From Pyxicephalus adspersus (taxonomy: Eukaryota > Chordata > Amphibia > Anura > Pyxicephalidae): DNA of 64,000 bases. The DNA lies in assembly GCF_032062135.1 (NCBI RefSeq), contig NC_092861.1:64624099-64688098 (forward strand), written 5' to 3'. A program made the translations under genes and the position numbers. The notes below the pieces were generated by a model. It did no database searches and had not been told where the DNA came from. It was given only the letters and a program-made list of their open reading frames with translations. Below are positions 51,351-64,000 of this stretch, piece by piece. Within the stretch, counting starts at the first letter, position 1, and each line of letters opens with the position of its first letter.

Positions 51351-51475
51351 TGAAATCTTTGCCTACATCTTGGGCTTACCATTATTTAGAATAGTAGAAG
51401 GTTCCAGTGTACATCATGCATAGTGATGCGTGTCTATGGCCATCCTACTAAGACATAATACCTATTTATGCAACT

Positions 51476-51535
51476 ATTTAATGTACAGCACTGTGTAATA
51501 TGTCGGTGCTTTCTGAATAAAGATGAATAGTAATG
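51476..51535 (+). mobile_element. LINE/SINE 3' tail fragment (L2/CR1-like)
   Basis: It repeats ATTTAATGTACAGCACTGTG and TAATATGTCGGTGCTT, then degrades. It lies about 120 bp after a better copy of the same family and in the same orientation. Confidence 0.7.
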
Positions 51536-51728
51536 ATAAAAAGTACATGTATTTATTATATATACTATATAAATAACTATACATCTGTTCGTTATGCTTT
51601 TAACATACTTTATGGAAAGTGCACATAATAAATCAGATATATAGGACTGGAAAAAGAAAATAATGCCTTGGTAGCCAGGTGCCTCCCTCTGTTGTCTATT
51701 GTTTTGTTTTTTTAAAACATTAGCTGGT

Positions 51729-52265
51729 TCCCGAGCCTGAGTCAGTGTTTGTCTACTGGCAGCTAGACATGCAATTATGAATAGGTGAATTCTCCCACAG
51801 ACACCTGAGGTGAAGCATGTGGTGTCTCTATTAAAGACCTTATTTTATAAAGAAATGCTGGAAGTCCAAACTCAGGGAGACAATGGGATAACTCATTTCC
51901 TGCAGCAGTGGTATAGGTTTGTACTTTATGCATTTTCTGATACCGAGAGTACTGCTATTCTTGACCAGTTCAGGTACTCGTCCTGGTATATTTACAATAT
52001 TTAGGGATTTTATATTATTGTGCAGGCCCTCGGAATGTTGTAATAGTATAGAAATATTCTGTCTGATTAATATATGGAATTTTCTGCTGACTTATTGAAA
52101 ATAGAAGTCTATTTTCTTATTATTATAATGACTGCTGAAGCGGGAGCTTCCTTCCTCCAGAACCTTACCCTCCACTTGTGTTGTTATTGTTACTGTAGAT
52201 GTTTAATGGTTATTTTGTATGTTTATCTTTAAAACTGTTTATTGCAAAAATAAAGTAAAAAAAAC
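51729..52265 (+). mobile_element. 5'-truncated LINE insertion with poly(A) tail and target duplication
   Basis: The segment ends in GCAAAAATAAAGTAAAAAAA, a polyadenylation signal followed by an A-rich tail. AGCTGGT flanks it on both sides (51722-51728 and 52266-52272), and the wider flanks also look alike. A frame with FLQQWYRFVLYAF near 51890-51930 could be a decayed C-terminal ORF2 end of an L1/Tx1-like LINE, but that identification is weak. The retroposition signature is stronger than the family label. Confidence 0.6.
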
Positions 52266-52889
52266 AGCTGGTATTTGATGGCCATACCTAGCACATATAA
52301 GTAAAGTTCCTGCACTCAATAAATAGTTTACAGCCTCTAAATAGTTAACCCTACACAATCTCTTGTATGCAATATGACCTTGGTCCAGGGCATCAGACTT
52401 CTGCTTTACTCTTAGCTCAGTCTGTGGTGCCACTGCCAACATTGTAACACATGAGTGTCATGGCTTATTTTTATACCATTAAAGTGCCATTCCACAAAGC
52501 AAATAAAACTAAATGCATTCCAATGTTGCCCAGCAAACACTGCAAATGTGTTAAGGTTAGAAATTCCACTCAATTTACTTTTCCCCACTTCTCATATGTA
52601 GAGGAAGTGCACATTTTCTGTACATGATGTATCACCAGTGAGTTAAGTTTGGCTTTAACAGTGTTTATTTTTAATGGAGAGTTCCAGACAACTTGTAGGC
52701 TAAACTAGTATTTAGCTAAGAGCCAAATAAAGTGTATGTAGTCAAAAGCTGAGGGGAATTCAGAGAAAACTGATTTGATAGCAACTGTCATTCAACAACT
52801 GCCTTAGTACTTCTTTGTAGGAATTCCCTCACTTTTTTGCCTCTGGGATGCAAAGTATATGGGAAATTCCCCTAAAAATTTTGTAGGAC

Positions 52890-52893
<4 letters not shown>

Positions 52894-52938
<45 letters not shown>
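52894..52938. repeat. (TA)n followed by (CA)n microsatellite
   Basis: A long TA run passes into ACACACACA and then A/T/C-rich decay products with repeated ACACATTTA motifs up to about 52985. Confidence 0.95.
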
Positions 52939-53180
52939 TTTATACACATTTACACACATATTTACACATAAACACACACAAACTATGACTACATTTGCAT
53001 TATCTTACACACTTTTCTATCAATAATTGTCTGCATGTAAATACACAAGTGAAATGCAATAGTCAGAACAATAGTGCCAGCTAGTGGTAATATGCAGCAG
53101 AACCAGTTCCAGCTAAATGTTCCTGTCAGCAGGCCTTAACTTTCACATATCACCTATTCTGATATCACTTTCACACAATG

Positions 53181-53402
53181 GCCCTGATTTATTAAAGCTC
53201 TCCAAGGCTGGAGAGGATACACTTTCATCAGTGAAGCTAAGTGATCCAGCAAACCTATAATGAATCTGGTCCAGGATTGAAAAAATTTGCTAACAAATAG
53301 CAAATTACTTTTTAGAAATCCATTCCAGGTTTGTTGGTTCACCCGGCTTCACTGATGAAAGTGTATCTTCTCCAGCTTTGGAGATCTTTAATAAATCAGA
53401 CC
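53181..53402. mobile_element. Foldback MITE, full-length copy with 5-bp duplication
   Basis: This 222-bp copy is the same length as the one at 32243-32464. It runs from GCCCTGATTTATTAAAGCTC to GAGATCTTTAATAAATCAGA. CAATG flanks both ends (53176-53180 and 53403-53407). The arms are almost fully self-complementary. Confidence 0.88.
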
Positions 53403-56176
53403 CAATGTGTGCTATATTCCGCACTGTAACCAGAGACACCAGTAAATAAATTATTGTTGCTTGTTTAAAGCACACACATGATCTCTGTTCATTGATACAT
53501 GATTAAATTTGTTTTTAAATGTAGGCAGTGTAAGTACCTGAATCTGACTTGGTATCTTGCTCAGTGTTGGTTGCCAGGCATACCCGGCAGTCCCGACTTC
53601 CCCTGCAGGTGCTGGGACTGCAGGAATTCCCATGTGCCTATGCAGGAGATACATCATCCCAGCCTGGCCAATCAAGATGAGCAAAGATCAGAATACAGAG
53701 GAAGAGGAAGCAGATGGCGGCACCCACCATGGATGGGGACAGGTGAGTATCCACAGGGTTTAGTTCCATACTGTAAGTTCCCTGTAATGAATGTGGGTGA
53801 CCATACGTTTCTGGCCTGGAAAAAGGGCAAATACATTGTCTTGTGACTTTGTTTTTTAGGTCAGAATTTGCATGGGGCCAAACAAGCTGCCCCTGCACCC
53901 AGTAACAATGACCACGTAGCTCACCATGCCTGTAATGCAGAGAACTTACTACTACTATAGCACTGTGCAGGTAAGTTTTTACATGGACATAGTGACAGCA
54001 ATGCCAGCTAATGTGATTGGTTACACATTTCTTTCCTTTATTTTGTAATATATATAATACTTTCACCTATAGGAAGAGAATTTGGTATCCACTGAGGGAT
54101 GCTTATTAAATTCTTATGTCTGCAGCCACACCAAACATTCAGACAGGTTTGTGAACAGTCACAGTAGAAGCAGCAAGCGTGTACAAAGTGTTTTTTCTCT
54201 TGCATTGGTAATGCTTAATACTCAATAGCAGCAAATGAGGTTTAATATCAGATGTCAGTACTAAGCAGATCCAAGCTGTCCGTGCCTACGACACGAGATC
54301 AAGCAATCAGAGCCAGCAACATCTAATGTGTCAGAAGATCACAAAGTACGGACGTCTAACCCCCAATGCCCTCTCAGCTCTGGGGGCAAATTACCTGCAT
54401 GGGGGCATCCTGTTGTATCCAAAAAGCTGGTACATTTCCTAATCTGTATGTAACCCCTAGCAATGAACTTCTCTTATTTGCTCCATTTTGCTCTTTTAAA
54501 TATACCACTTATAGTGTTGTTGAAACTGCTTGGAAATACCTAATGATCCTGCCAAAAACCCATGGAAGATGGAGGCTTTTTTAGGTGAAGCCGAGAGTTT
54601 TGCATGAGAAAAAATACCAGGGTGAATATAAGGAAGTGCAAAGTATGCTGCTGCACAAGGGCCCAGGGCCCTCCTCAGCCATCTGGGACCCCATTAGCTA
54701 GGGCCAGACCTGTCAGGCATATAGTTGAGGGGGAAGGCAGTTCTACCCAGGGGCCCAATGGAGAATACATCTAGAGTATTACACTTCCATGTTACTTATC
54801 CTTCATTAATATGCAATGGAGGATGTGATTCTAAAGGTATACTTCCATGTTCCACAATCTCAGTAATCTTACACAGTGATTGTGTCTTACTATTCCTCTC
54901 TGATAGTTTACCAGTCAAGCCTCTGTATTTCCCGGACACGTTAGGGGACCTTTCTATAATGATTCATTCATATAAGTCAGGTCAGGCTATATACCTCAAT
55001 AGAGCAGGGAACAGCTCTGAGGTGAAAGCAGGTTATGTGACTAGAACAAGTCACATGACAAGGCATTCCTCCTGCATTTGCTTACAATGCTGCCACCATT
55101 TTGTTCTGTGTCCATGCACTAGTTTTCAAGTCCTGAAGCCAGAGCACTTTTGTAAAATACATTGCATGCATTATATACGTGCCATGCAGATATACCACTG
55201 CTTTTTAAATAAGCCCCAAGGTTAACAGTAATTATTCAAGAAGGTCTGGTATACTGAAAGGAGAATCTTTTATATCTTTATATACAATGTAGTAATGAAA
55301 ACATGGTACAGAAAACATGAGAATTAAATATTTGAATATCAAAGTAAACATTACAAACAAAAAGAACGACATATGCCACAGCCCTCCCAACCAACCACTG
55401 TAAAAATACAAGCTGGTATCTGATTGGTTACCTGTTAGACAGGCTGCACCTCCTCCATTTTGCAATGTTACCATTTTTAGTAGTAAAGTGGCCTTTCCAT
55501 AAAACTACTTCACTCATCTTTATAGTACAATTACAAACAGCATACTTGTTTTTGTTTGACATTTCATAGAAGATAATTCCTAACAGCAGACTTCAGGAAG
55601 AATGGTTAGTGTGTTTGATGCCAGATTGTAACCTTACAATAACAAAAACACAATAGTAACCTGTGTTTGGAGGAATCAAAGGTGGCGATATAATGTAATG
55701 CTTGCTGTATCTTCTTCTACGGCTCTGACATATTTATTTGAATTGCGCTAGTGTTCTAAGTACTTTGGGAGCCTTTGGATTATATGCCTTCTGTTTACAA
55801 GTAGCTGTCGGCATTTACAATGTCGTATATTTGACTTGTTCTGGCAAATGCCTTGAGTCAACCCATGCAAAGAATTGAAGTCAACAATGGTGTAATTGGA
55901 CTGGCACTTGTAGAGTATGTTGTGTAACCTGTACAGTGCTTAGCGACTGAGCCTTTTATGGCATGACAAACCTCAAGCACCTCTGTGTTTACAGAGAGCC
56001 AGGTGAACTGATACACAATACCTATCATCATGGGTCATTTACTTAACAACACATTAAACACATACTGACAATTAAGTCTGTTTGTCTATCATACTGAATT
56101 GATAACACAACAGTAATGAACATTTGTGAGATTTCAACAAACAGGAGCTGTGGGCGATTGTTCTGCTGAGACAATG

Positions 56177-56376
56177 GACCTGATTTATTAAAGCTCTCAG
56201 AGGCTGGAGAGAATACACTTGCATCACTGAACCTGGGTGACCCAGCAAACCTGGAATGGATTTTTTAAGTCATTAGCTATTTGTTAGCAAATGTTTTCAA
56301 TCCTGGACCGGATCATTCCCAGGTTTGCTGGATCACCCAGCTTCACTGTTGAAAGTGTATCCTCTCCAGCCTTGGA
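56177..56376. mobile_element. Foldback MITE copy, right end truncated
   Basis: It starts GACCTGATTTATTAAAGCTC just after CAATG (56172-56176). It continues through GGGTGACCCAGCAAACC and TTTGCTGGATCACCCAGC to CTCTCCAGCCTTGGA. The last 20 or so bases of the right arm are missing, so no second duplication can be checked. Confidence 0.83.
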
Positions 56377-56967
56377 TACATATCTCATTCCTTGGTACAT
56401 ATTTCATGTTAACACCAAGTGCTACAGACCAAAAGAAAACTGTAAAGGCCATATGAGGAACAGTGGGAGGCTGGGGGTGAGCATTAGGATGCAAAGATGA
56501 CATAGAACAAGTACCATGATCTGAAGTTTTCTGGAAAAAGGGAGTTCTAAGAGGAAATAGAGAAAATACAATGCTAGAGATGGACAAACTAAGGGGCAGA
56601 TGAGATGAGGAGCAATGAGAGGCAGCAGGAAGTAAACACTGGGGTGCAAAGGAAAAAAAGCCTATTCTCTAATTACCACAATTACTTGAATTCATGCAAG
56701 GAAAAATGCTGCAGAAATCCGAGGCACGTCAGAGTGTAACATGACTATCAGCAGCATTTAGGAGATACCTACAACTGTCAAAAGACTGCAATAAAGGCTG
56801 GGGAGATTATATACTATAAAATAAAGATGTAGGGGGCATCAGGAGGAGAAAGGGGTTCCAAATCCCCAGGAGCCAAAAATCTTGTTTACTGTAATAAGGA
56901 AATCTCAACTCTCTCAACAAAAACTAACAACTTGTCTGTCCCCTTGCTCCCTCTGTTCACTCTGTAA

Positions 56968-57290
56968 GGCTTAGCCTACATGACGTTGTCCCCAGGGCTT
57001 AACCTGAGGCTTTTAAAGCCCATGTTTTATATTTGTATGAATTTCAATGGGCTAATCTACAGGACGTTTCCATCAGGCATGTGTATTAGCTTTATCTTAA
57101 ACGTTGCTTGCAGCGTTTGAAAAATTAAAACGCTGGGTTAAAGCTGAAAAACACTCAAAAACGCAAGTAAACGCTTTCAGTAATTTCAATGGGGCATTTT
57201 CCCGCGTTTTTAAGCACTTAAAACCTAAACGCAGGAAAACGCGGCATAGACGTTTACATGTGTTTTTAAAACGTCCGCGTAGACCCAGCC
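56968..57290. mobile_element. Harbinger-like MITE with TAA target duplication
   Basis: The left end GGCTTAGCCTACATGACGTT and the inverse complement of the right end GGCTGGGTCTACGCGGACGT form imperfect terminal inverted repeats. TAA flanks both sides (56965-56967 and 57291-57293), the 3-bp duplication typical of PIF/Harbinger elements. The interior has repeated AAACGC motifs. The open frame at 57104-57310 is inside it and is not a gene. Confidence 0.7.
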
Positions 57291-58111
57291 TAATGGAAAA
57301 AGTAATGTAGTTATTTTATTGCATTGTATTTTGAAAAATGATCTGGCATAGATAACTCATTTTATATTGATTTGTTGTAATGACCTACACTAACAGTGGG
57401 AAAGGTTTGAAGTGTCAGCTCATAAGTCAACTGCACTGCACTTCTGCCAGTCTAACACAGGGAGCATGCTTACAGTAAACAAAAATCCTTTTATAAATGA
57501 GGTGTTCCATTAACCAGCAGTCACTCCAGGTCCATGAAGCGTGCCAGGGGTTATTAAACCATTAAAAAGGGTGAACAGAAGCACACAGATGTTGCCAATA
57601 AAACTAGTTATAAATATATCATCTCAGAAAATACTGCTAAAAAAGAAAATGTATTTTCCTGTACAATAAAACTGAGCCTGTGTATTACAGTAATGATCTT
57701 ATGACCAAGACTATATGGAAACCATGTCATACAGTTGGCTTTCTTCATGAGCTACTCTGTTCAATGTCAAGAAGCATGGCATGTCTGGTGATTCAGCCAA
57801 ACAGGTACATCTTCAAATAAATATTTTTATTATAGGCAGAGGAAGACAGGCTAAATATGAGCATGCCGTCTGTTTAAAATTCCACACGTCCCATGGGATT
57901 TTTTCTGACCAGGAGAAACTTGCAGCTGTTATCAATAGTAAACTCTTAACAGTTTAAACTCTTGTTAACTTGCTACTGAAATACGTAAACTTGATGTCAA
58001 AACAGTTTATAAAACAAAAATAAGCTTAGAGTTGTCTGGTGTCTCTAAACAATTATAAAGGTGGTCATGAACATGAGATGCTTTTTGAAAAGTAAGACTA
58101 GTGCCTAGCCC

Positions 58112-58453
58112 AGGCATGGGCAAACTACGGCCTGCGGGCCAAATACGGCTCAATAGGGTTGTTTCTCTGGCCCTTTGGATGGTCCGCGGCTCTGGCCAGC
58201 GCCACCCCGAGCAGGGTCAGGAGAAGGACCCAGCTGGGGGAAGCGCACTGGCCAGAGCTGCGGAACTTGTCCCTCGTTTGCATACAACCCGTCCACTCAG
58301 ATCTGCGATGGGAAAGTGGGCGGGGTTATGCCATCATGATGTCATGTGGCATCATGTTGGAACAACCTTGCCCACTTTCCCATTGGCCTGGCCCCTCTGT
58401 CAAATTTGATATCAGATTGGGGCCCCTGTCTGAAAGAGTTTGCCCACTCATGG
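58112..58453. mobile_element. Non-autonomous hAT-like element with 8-bp target duplication
   Basis: The left end reads CAGGCATGGGCAAACTACGG if the shared boundary C is counted. The right end is GAGTTTGCCCACTCATGG. CCTAGCCC flanks it at 58104-58111 and 58454-58461. The interior is GC-richer than its surroundings and carries several overlapping open frames, none with transposase motifs. Confidence 0.85.
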
Positions 58454-60079
58454 CCTAGCCCTTTGCCTTCTGCTTGCATTTTTAGGGCACTTCTTATCTA
58501 TGTCCTCCCTAAAGGGACACTGTCATGAGGGGATCAGAGTGGTTGCCATTGCTGAATTATGTTAGTTCACTGACATTCATGTTAAAGTTTTGGCTTTTAT
58601 ACTGTCTGTGTTGCTGACTTGAAATTAGTAAAGAAAAAAGCAGGTATGATACTTTTTTGTTGTAGATCTGTGATTTAATGGTACTTAAATCGGACACAGC
58701 CTGGCAACTACTATTTTTAGAAGGAAACCAGCACTCATACCCCTTTAGGGCAAAACTAAACCCCCTATACAGATCTGCGCCCACAGGGCACCATCATAAT
58801 CTTCCTTCTTTTCTTCCTAGTTGTGATATTTGGCCATCTTATTTGGATGGGCAGGGATGGCGTAACTCCCAAGAGAGTGAGGGGCAAGCTAGAATTGTCA
58901 GGTATCCTGGTACCACATGGCATTGAATAGCTCAGCATTTTTGACTGCTCATGGAGAGATCGGGCAGGTATAAATGCTTATTGCAGGGGGGACATTGCCT
59001 GCCTCTTTGCCCAATAAGGCCCTCCCTGATCGAAAATGTGAACAGTGGAACTTTAGTTCCACCTTAAGCTCAAGGGTACAATGGTTGGGTTAGATACGTT
59101 ACCCTATGTCCAGATAGCCAGAAGGTGTCTGAAGTGGTGTCTAAATATCCATGAACAGGAAGTAATACCTGGGAAATATTTAGTAACCAAAGCCCTCATT
59201 ATAGGGCCTGGTGACAATATCACAGTGATAGGAAACGCAAACTGTTATAGTTGTCATAAAATCAGATGATGAAAGAAAATGCTACAATAAAGACTTTTGA
59301 TGACCAAGATGTCAAAATGTAAATTCAAGGAGAAATGATCCCAGCAGGACAGTGACAGAAATCAATAGCCTGATATGGTGTTTAATGCTTCTCCACTCTA
59401 TGCACAACAAGAGACAAGTGTTGCCTTTAAATACTCTTTAAGCAACAAATTCCTATCCCTACCAAAAATCCTAATGAACCCAGTTGTTTTTCCCCCATAG
59501 ATAAGAAATATATACACAAATTATTTCTGAAAGTTGTTCAACAGCAGAGCTGTAAAATAATGATATTGATTTTTTTTTCATCAGCAGGTAGAAACACTTG
59601 TGGTATTTGGTCCCAATTTTATTGATTGAAATAAATAAATGACAGTATTAATCTTATCCCACTGATATCTTCCCTCCTGATTGTGGTACAGAACATTCTG
59701 GGTCATGGCAGAGATTTGTCAGGTTCTGAAATATTGATCTGAGTTCCTGTAATTGCAAACAAAGGCACTCTTGGCCATTACCCATCAAAGCTTTCTTATA
59801 CTGCAACTCTTCCATCATTTTTAATTTACACGTAGTGTAATAGTGAAAACATGGAACCAGATAGTGTTGAGATTCCCCAATGTAATGATATTTAGGTAAG
59901 CTATGCTGTAAAAATTGCCTCCTCTAAGCAATAGAATAATTATACATATCTTAAACGAGATTGCTATTTGTTGCTTGCACATGTCACTGCTGCTTCCACT
60001 GCCTTGTTCATTCATTCAGACAGTGACTAATAGTCTACACTGTAGCCTTATGCGTTCTAGTTTGTAACCATTGTACCCT

Positions 60080-60491
60080 GTTTCCTAGAAAATAAGACCT
60101 ACATTATTCTGTATTTCTGAGGATGCTCAAAAAAAAAAACGAATCCAGAAAATAAGCCCTACCCCAAAAACAAGCTACAAAATATATAAATACATGGACA
60201 AGAGGTGCTCATTTAAGGAAAGCGCTATTGCTAGAAATGAGAAATTGGGGCCAATGGTTCCAAAGGAAATGAGTCAAAAGAAATTCAAGATGGATTTCAG
60301 GGTTTGAAGAGTAATGACGATGTTTCAGAATGTGATGACATGACTATATTTGAATAAATGTTCATTTTTTGTTCAAGAATAAATGGGGATTGTTTTTCAT
60401 GAAAAAAATAAGATATCCCCTGAAAATAAGCTCTAGTGCAGTTTTAGGGAGCAAAAATTAATATAAGCAACTGTCTTATTTTCGTGGAAAC
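60080..60491. mobile_element. Short DNA-transposon-like element with AAAATAAGAC termini
   Basis: The left end GTTTCCTAGAAAATAAGACC and the inverse complement of the right end GTTTCCACGAAAATAAGACA match closely. Sub-terminal motifs such as CAGAAAATAAGCCCTA and CCTGAAAATAAGCTCTAG repeat the same theme. The 412-bp interior has no transposase. The superfamily is not clear to me. Confidence 0.65.
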
Positions 60492-61910
60492 CTTTTTTTA
60501 ATAAATCACTGGATGTGATTTTTACCAATCAATGCAGGTATCATTTCATAGTGCACATGACAGCAATTTATTTATTTTGGCTTAACTATTTTGAGTTCCA
60601 GCTTTAATACATGTACTCTCTATCTATCATATTTACTTTTAGCAGTGGTCCTCCACTACCACTATCCTTTACTTTAACTCGGTCAACTGTATATCGGGTA
60701 TACCCTCTACCTCCTTGTAATTCAGCACTCAGGGTTTGAGCCACCAATCTCCACTGTTGTCACATAAGGTGTGGGAAGCATATCATAAAATACGTTATCT
60801 CATTTATATATAACTGTGCCATAGGCTAGTTAGGGCACTGTGATGTTTCAAGAACACAAAAGGGAAACGCGTGGAGATTTGGAGATTTGGATATTTTGTT
60901 TTATGACAGGTTTGTTTTAGCTGGCACAAATAAAAGTAATTACCCACAGAAATCAACAAGTTTAAAGCATTCTGATTATATGAGGTTACTGTACTATATA
61001 TTTAGCACTTGTGAGCTGTTCAGTGAATAGAGTGCCTTATCTTATCTTATTGCTGCTATGAAAATGTAGCATTGACAGGTATTTTACTGCACACACATGC
61101 AGCATTTTTTAAAAAACAAAACTACACTAAAATGACAACCTTTTAAGTAGCATTTGATGAAAACCTCTGTACAGTAAAAAACCACTTCCCAAAATATCAG
61201 AAAATGCTCTGTCATTTCTAGTAACACGAGTTCACAGTGAAATGAATCCGCAGATAGTGAACTCAAATTATGTGATGGAAGGTGCTCACATCTTTATCTG
61301 CCTTGGATATTTTGGCAGGAAATACAGACAGTTGCAAGGATCTCCAGCAAGCTAACGATTCTCTCTGTCTACTGCTTGTATTCCCTCCTGACTGTTATGT
61401 TTAACATTTTATGGCTAATGTAGACTGCAGCCTTCCTAAGGGTTGTATAAAAAGCTTCCTGCTTTTAACTCTTTACTTCCAGGTAGCTAGCACCATTCTG
61501 ATTTTAAAGGCATTGCTACCTGCATCTGTGTTTACTTTTCAGCAGAGAGGTATCCGTGGTATGTGGAGTGACATTCCACCATAAGTACACCAAGTGTGTA
61601 ATACAAAGAAGAAGTATGTATTCCTCTTTAGCCTAGATACCATATTAAATATCTCTATATAGCTAATGCTTCAAATGACCAATTACCTAGAAAAGGGACT
61701 TAGCCCATGTCAATACCTGCTCCCTAAATTCTTGCAAATTATAAGGAAAAGGTGATAAGGAATTGATTCTAAATGACACTGTGCTTTCAAATGTTCCACA
61801 GTTTGTCCTTACTCCCATTTACCTATCAATATTTTAAAAGATACTTTTCGTCTGTGAAAATGGTGACTCTCTGTGCTACATATCACTCATGTCAAAAACT
61901 CCATGTGAAA

Positions 61911-62060
61911 TAGATTGTAAGCTCTTCTGGGCAGGGTCCTCTCCTCCTCCTGTGTCATTGTCTGTGTCTCTGTGTCATTTGCAAACCCTAATGTACAGCA
62001 TTGCTTATTGTGTTGTATTTATATGTTGTAATACTATATAAATACTGTTTAATAATAATA
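61911..62060 (+). mobile_element. LINE/SINE 3' tail (L2/CR1-like)
   Basis: It contains TAGATTGTAAGCTCTTCTGG, CAGGGTCCTCTCCTCCTCCT, AATGTACAGCATTGC and TATATAAATACTGTTTAATA with an AATAATAATAG end. It is the same family as 51198-51350. Confidence 0.8.
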
Positions 62061-64000
62061 GTTATAAACCGACCAGAAATATGCAAATGTTGCATGGTTA
62101 AAATCTTAGCTTTGTATAGCACTTTGATGCGTGGGAATTTGTGCGTCTGAAACCATAAATGTATGTATCTGAGAAAGGGAAGGAGGCGTGAAAACATAGG
62201 GAGGTAATAATACAGCAAGGAGTGCATAAAATTAAACTGATGCAGCCTGAAGGAAACCTACTTAGAACAATTTTCCTGACTGTCAAGTGTATATACTTTG
62301 AGATCTAACTTTCCTGATCTATGAGTGTCCTAGGTGTCCAGTGTATCACAAAGTAATTAAGCAGAAGCATCCACATGAATGCCAATAAAACAGCATTTTT
62401 CAAACAGTGTTCAGAAATTGGTCAGCAATGGCAGACTTTAAAATTCTCTCGGTACTCGAGGAAAGCTTGCACACAAAAAATTAGGCAGACATTGACAGAA
62501 CTCCACATCCATCCATTTTCAGCTGATTATTTATGTGGAGCTCTTTTCTCTATCTGTGTGGATAAACAAGCTGAAGAGTTAATAGGACAAAAGGAACTTT
62601 CCCCAAAAATGAATATCTAATAAAATGATTAATATGAAGTAAGACACATATGGACATAACTATTTACATTTATTATAACCAGAGTATCCCTTTCATTCAC
62701 CAGCTGCTGTTTTATAACACAGGTTTGAATCTGACTAGTGGCTGTAGGGTAACATTTCCTATTTCAGTCAATTTCACAAACTGGGCTCTGAAAAATAATT
62801 GTCCCTTTTAAGAAGAACTGAGCCAAAAAGGAACATGAAGGCTTTGCAGTAAAAACCTTGGCACTATATGCAACCTATATGAAATTTCCAGAAGGCAGAG
62901 GCAATATTCTTATTTCATCAACATATAATACTGTCAACCAAACCTGCCCTGCACAAAGGCCACACATGGCTGGAATTAGTTTTTATTCATTACAACACAG
63001 AAGGGGAGATGAAGCCTGTAAGCCTCTGTAATGCCATTACCATCAATTTGCAGGAACACAAAGTAAAGCTATTAGTGAACAGAAAATAGATAAAGATTTC
63101 CATACCTTCAACAATTAGCCTTTAGAAGCAATTTGTCAAGGACCAATTTTTTTTTGTGATCAATAATCTGTCAACAAGCTATCTGATGTTTCTAAATTTT
63201 CATTTACTGAGTGGTGTCATATTTACAGGAAGTTAGGTCACTGAAGATGAATCTATTCTGAAACAACTTTATAAATTCCCAATATTAACAAAGAAAAATC
63301 CAGCCTACTGCCTGCCCACCCAGGAAATATGATATTTCTATTTATGCCACCCACTCATATGTATCAAAGGCCTAAGTCCTTACATCATCTCTAAATTACT
63401 TGGCTCAATGTGTTCTGATTAAAATAAGGACACAGTGTTATACTGTTACACAGCCAGGCTGGCCATTCATTGCATGATGTTAGAAAACTATTCAGCATCA
63501 CCTAAATTACCGAACTGCCTCCCTATAAAATCATATTCAGCACTTCTGACCATTACTGCAACACATTTCTAAAGGAAAGTCTTTGTGCAAGGGGACATTC
63601 AACCCTATGGTCTATGACATGTGTTCATCCATGTGTGCCATCCTTTCACCATTTAATGCTATGCCAGTGTGCCCAAAGGTGTCCCAGGACTTTCACTGCC
63701 CTAAATGACTCCTTGTTATAACTGACTTGGTTAAATATTCCACACACTCCATAACAGGGCAGTATTTTCCTTTTAACCAGCAGTTGTTAAAGTTGTGGTT
63801 ATACCGGTTAGGCCCATAGATGGGTGGTAATCTTAATTTGGGCCAGTGACTTACAAACTGAAGCCAGGCAACTAATATCTTTAGAAGAATGTAATAATCA
63901 TTGCCTATATAATTATCTCATGACAACTTTCCTTTTAACCTGCACTGATGTAATGTAAAATGATAAAATGGGTCTCCTTTTCATTTATTTTGAAGAACTT

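Larger units (their letters stand above)
36526..64000 (-). other. DST: Upstream DST intron or 5' region without recognised exons
   Basis: This 27.5-kb stretch is AT-rich and contains only repeats and unique non-coding sequence as far as I can see. I looked on the minus strand for exons ending in phase 1 that could supply the known isoform 1 or isoform 2 N-termini, and none was convincing. Open frames on both strands (for example 38494-38889, 54725-55225 and 53638-54066) lack recognisable domains and flanking splice logic. Additional repeat-like blocks that I could not classify lie near 41478-41730, 45060-45420, 53630-53760 and 58490-59070. Confidence 0.55.

Noticed and set aside
54725..55225. 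166-residue plus-strand open frame, the longest plus-strand frame outside the LINE remnant
   Set aside because: The composition looks like translated non-coding DNA (many Cys, His and Ser). No domain, no flanking splice sites and no coding-like periodicity are visible.

Overview
The window is vertebrate nuclear DNA, most likely from an anuran amphibian. It is AT-rich and intron-dominated, and packed with short DNA-transposon derivatives (hAT-like, TTAA-target, Harbinger-like, Tc1/mariner) and non-LTR retrotransposon tails of the kind common in frog genomes. The frog assignment is inferred from the repeats and the overall look; no species-specific marker was available.

One gene is recognisable. 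It is the 5' part of dystonin (DST, also called BPAG1), a spectraplakin, on the minus strand. Five internal-type coding exons with canonical splice sites and compatible phases read, in transcription order, 36525-36464, 29919-29830, 21698-21621, 20458-20366 and 3699-3533. Together they encode all of the first calponin-homology domain (CH1) and the first part of the second (CH2) of the actin-binding domain. A sixth coding exon (5837-5109) begins with ATG and MGNVCGC, ends in a phase-0 donor, and sits in the intron between CH1 and CH2. It matches the alternative 'isoform 3' first exon, which gives a lipid-anchored dystonin N-terminus with CH2 only. First exons for the isoform 1 and 2 N-termini were not found in the 27 kb upstream of 36525, and the exon that completes CH2 is not visible in 1-3532.

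Layout: 1-3532 intron; 3533-3699 CH2 exon; 5109-5837 alternative first exon; 5838-20365 repeat-bearing intron; 20366-20458 and 21621-21698 CH1 exons; 21699-29829 intron with Tc1 remnants, a hAT element and a perfect palindrome; 29830-29919 CH1 exon; 29920-36463 intron with a nested transposon; 36464-36525 first CH1 exon; 36526-64000 upstream intron or gene 5' region made of unique sequence and repeats.

No tRNA, rRNA, CRISPR or second protein gene was found. Most open frames in the window are chance frames in introns or lie inside repeats. No previously undescribed biological system is claimed. The observations most worth following up are the alternative promoter and exon between CH1 and CH2, a 222-bp foldback MITE family with apparent 5-bp target duplications, a TTAA-target element inserted into a copy of that MITE, and a zero-spacer perfect palindrome formed by two transposon ends.
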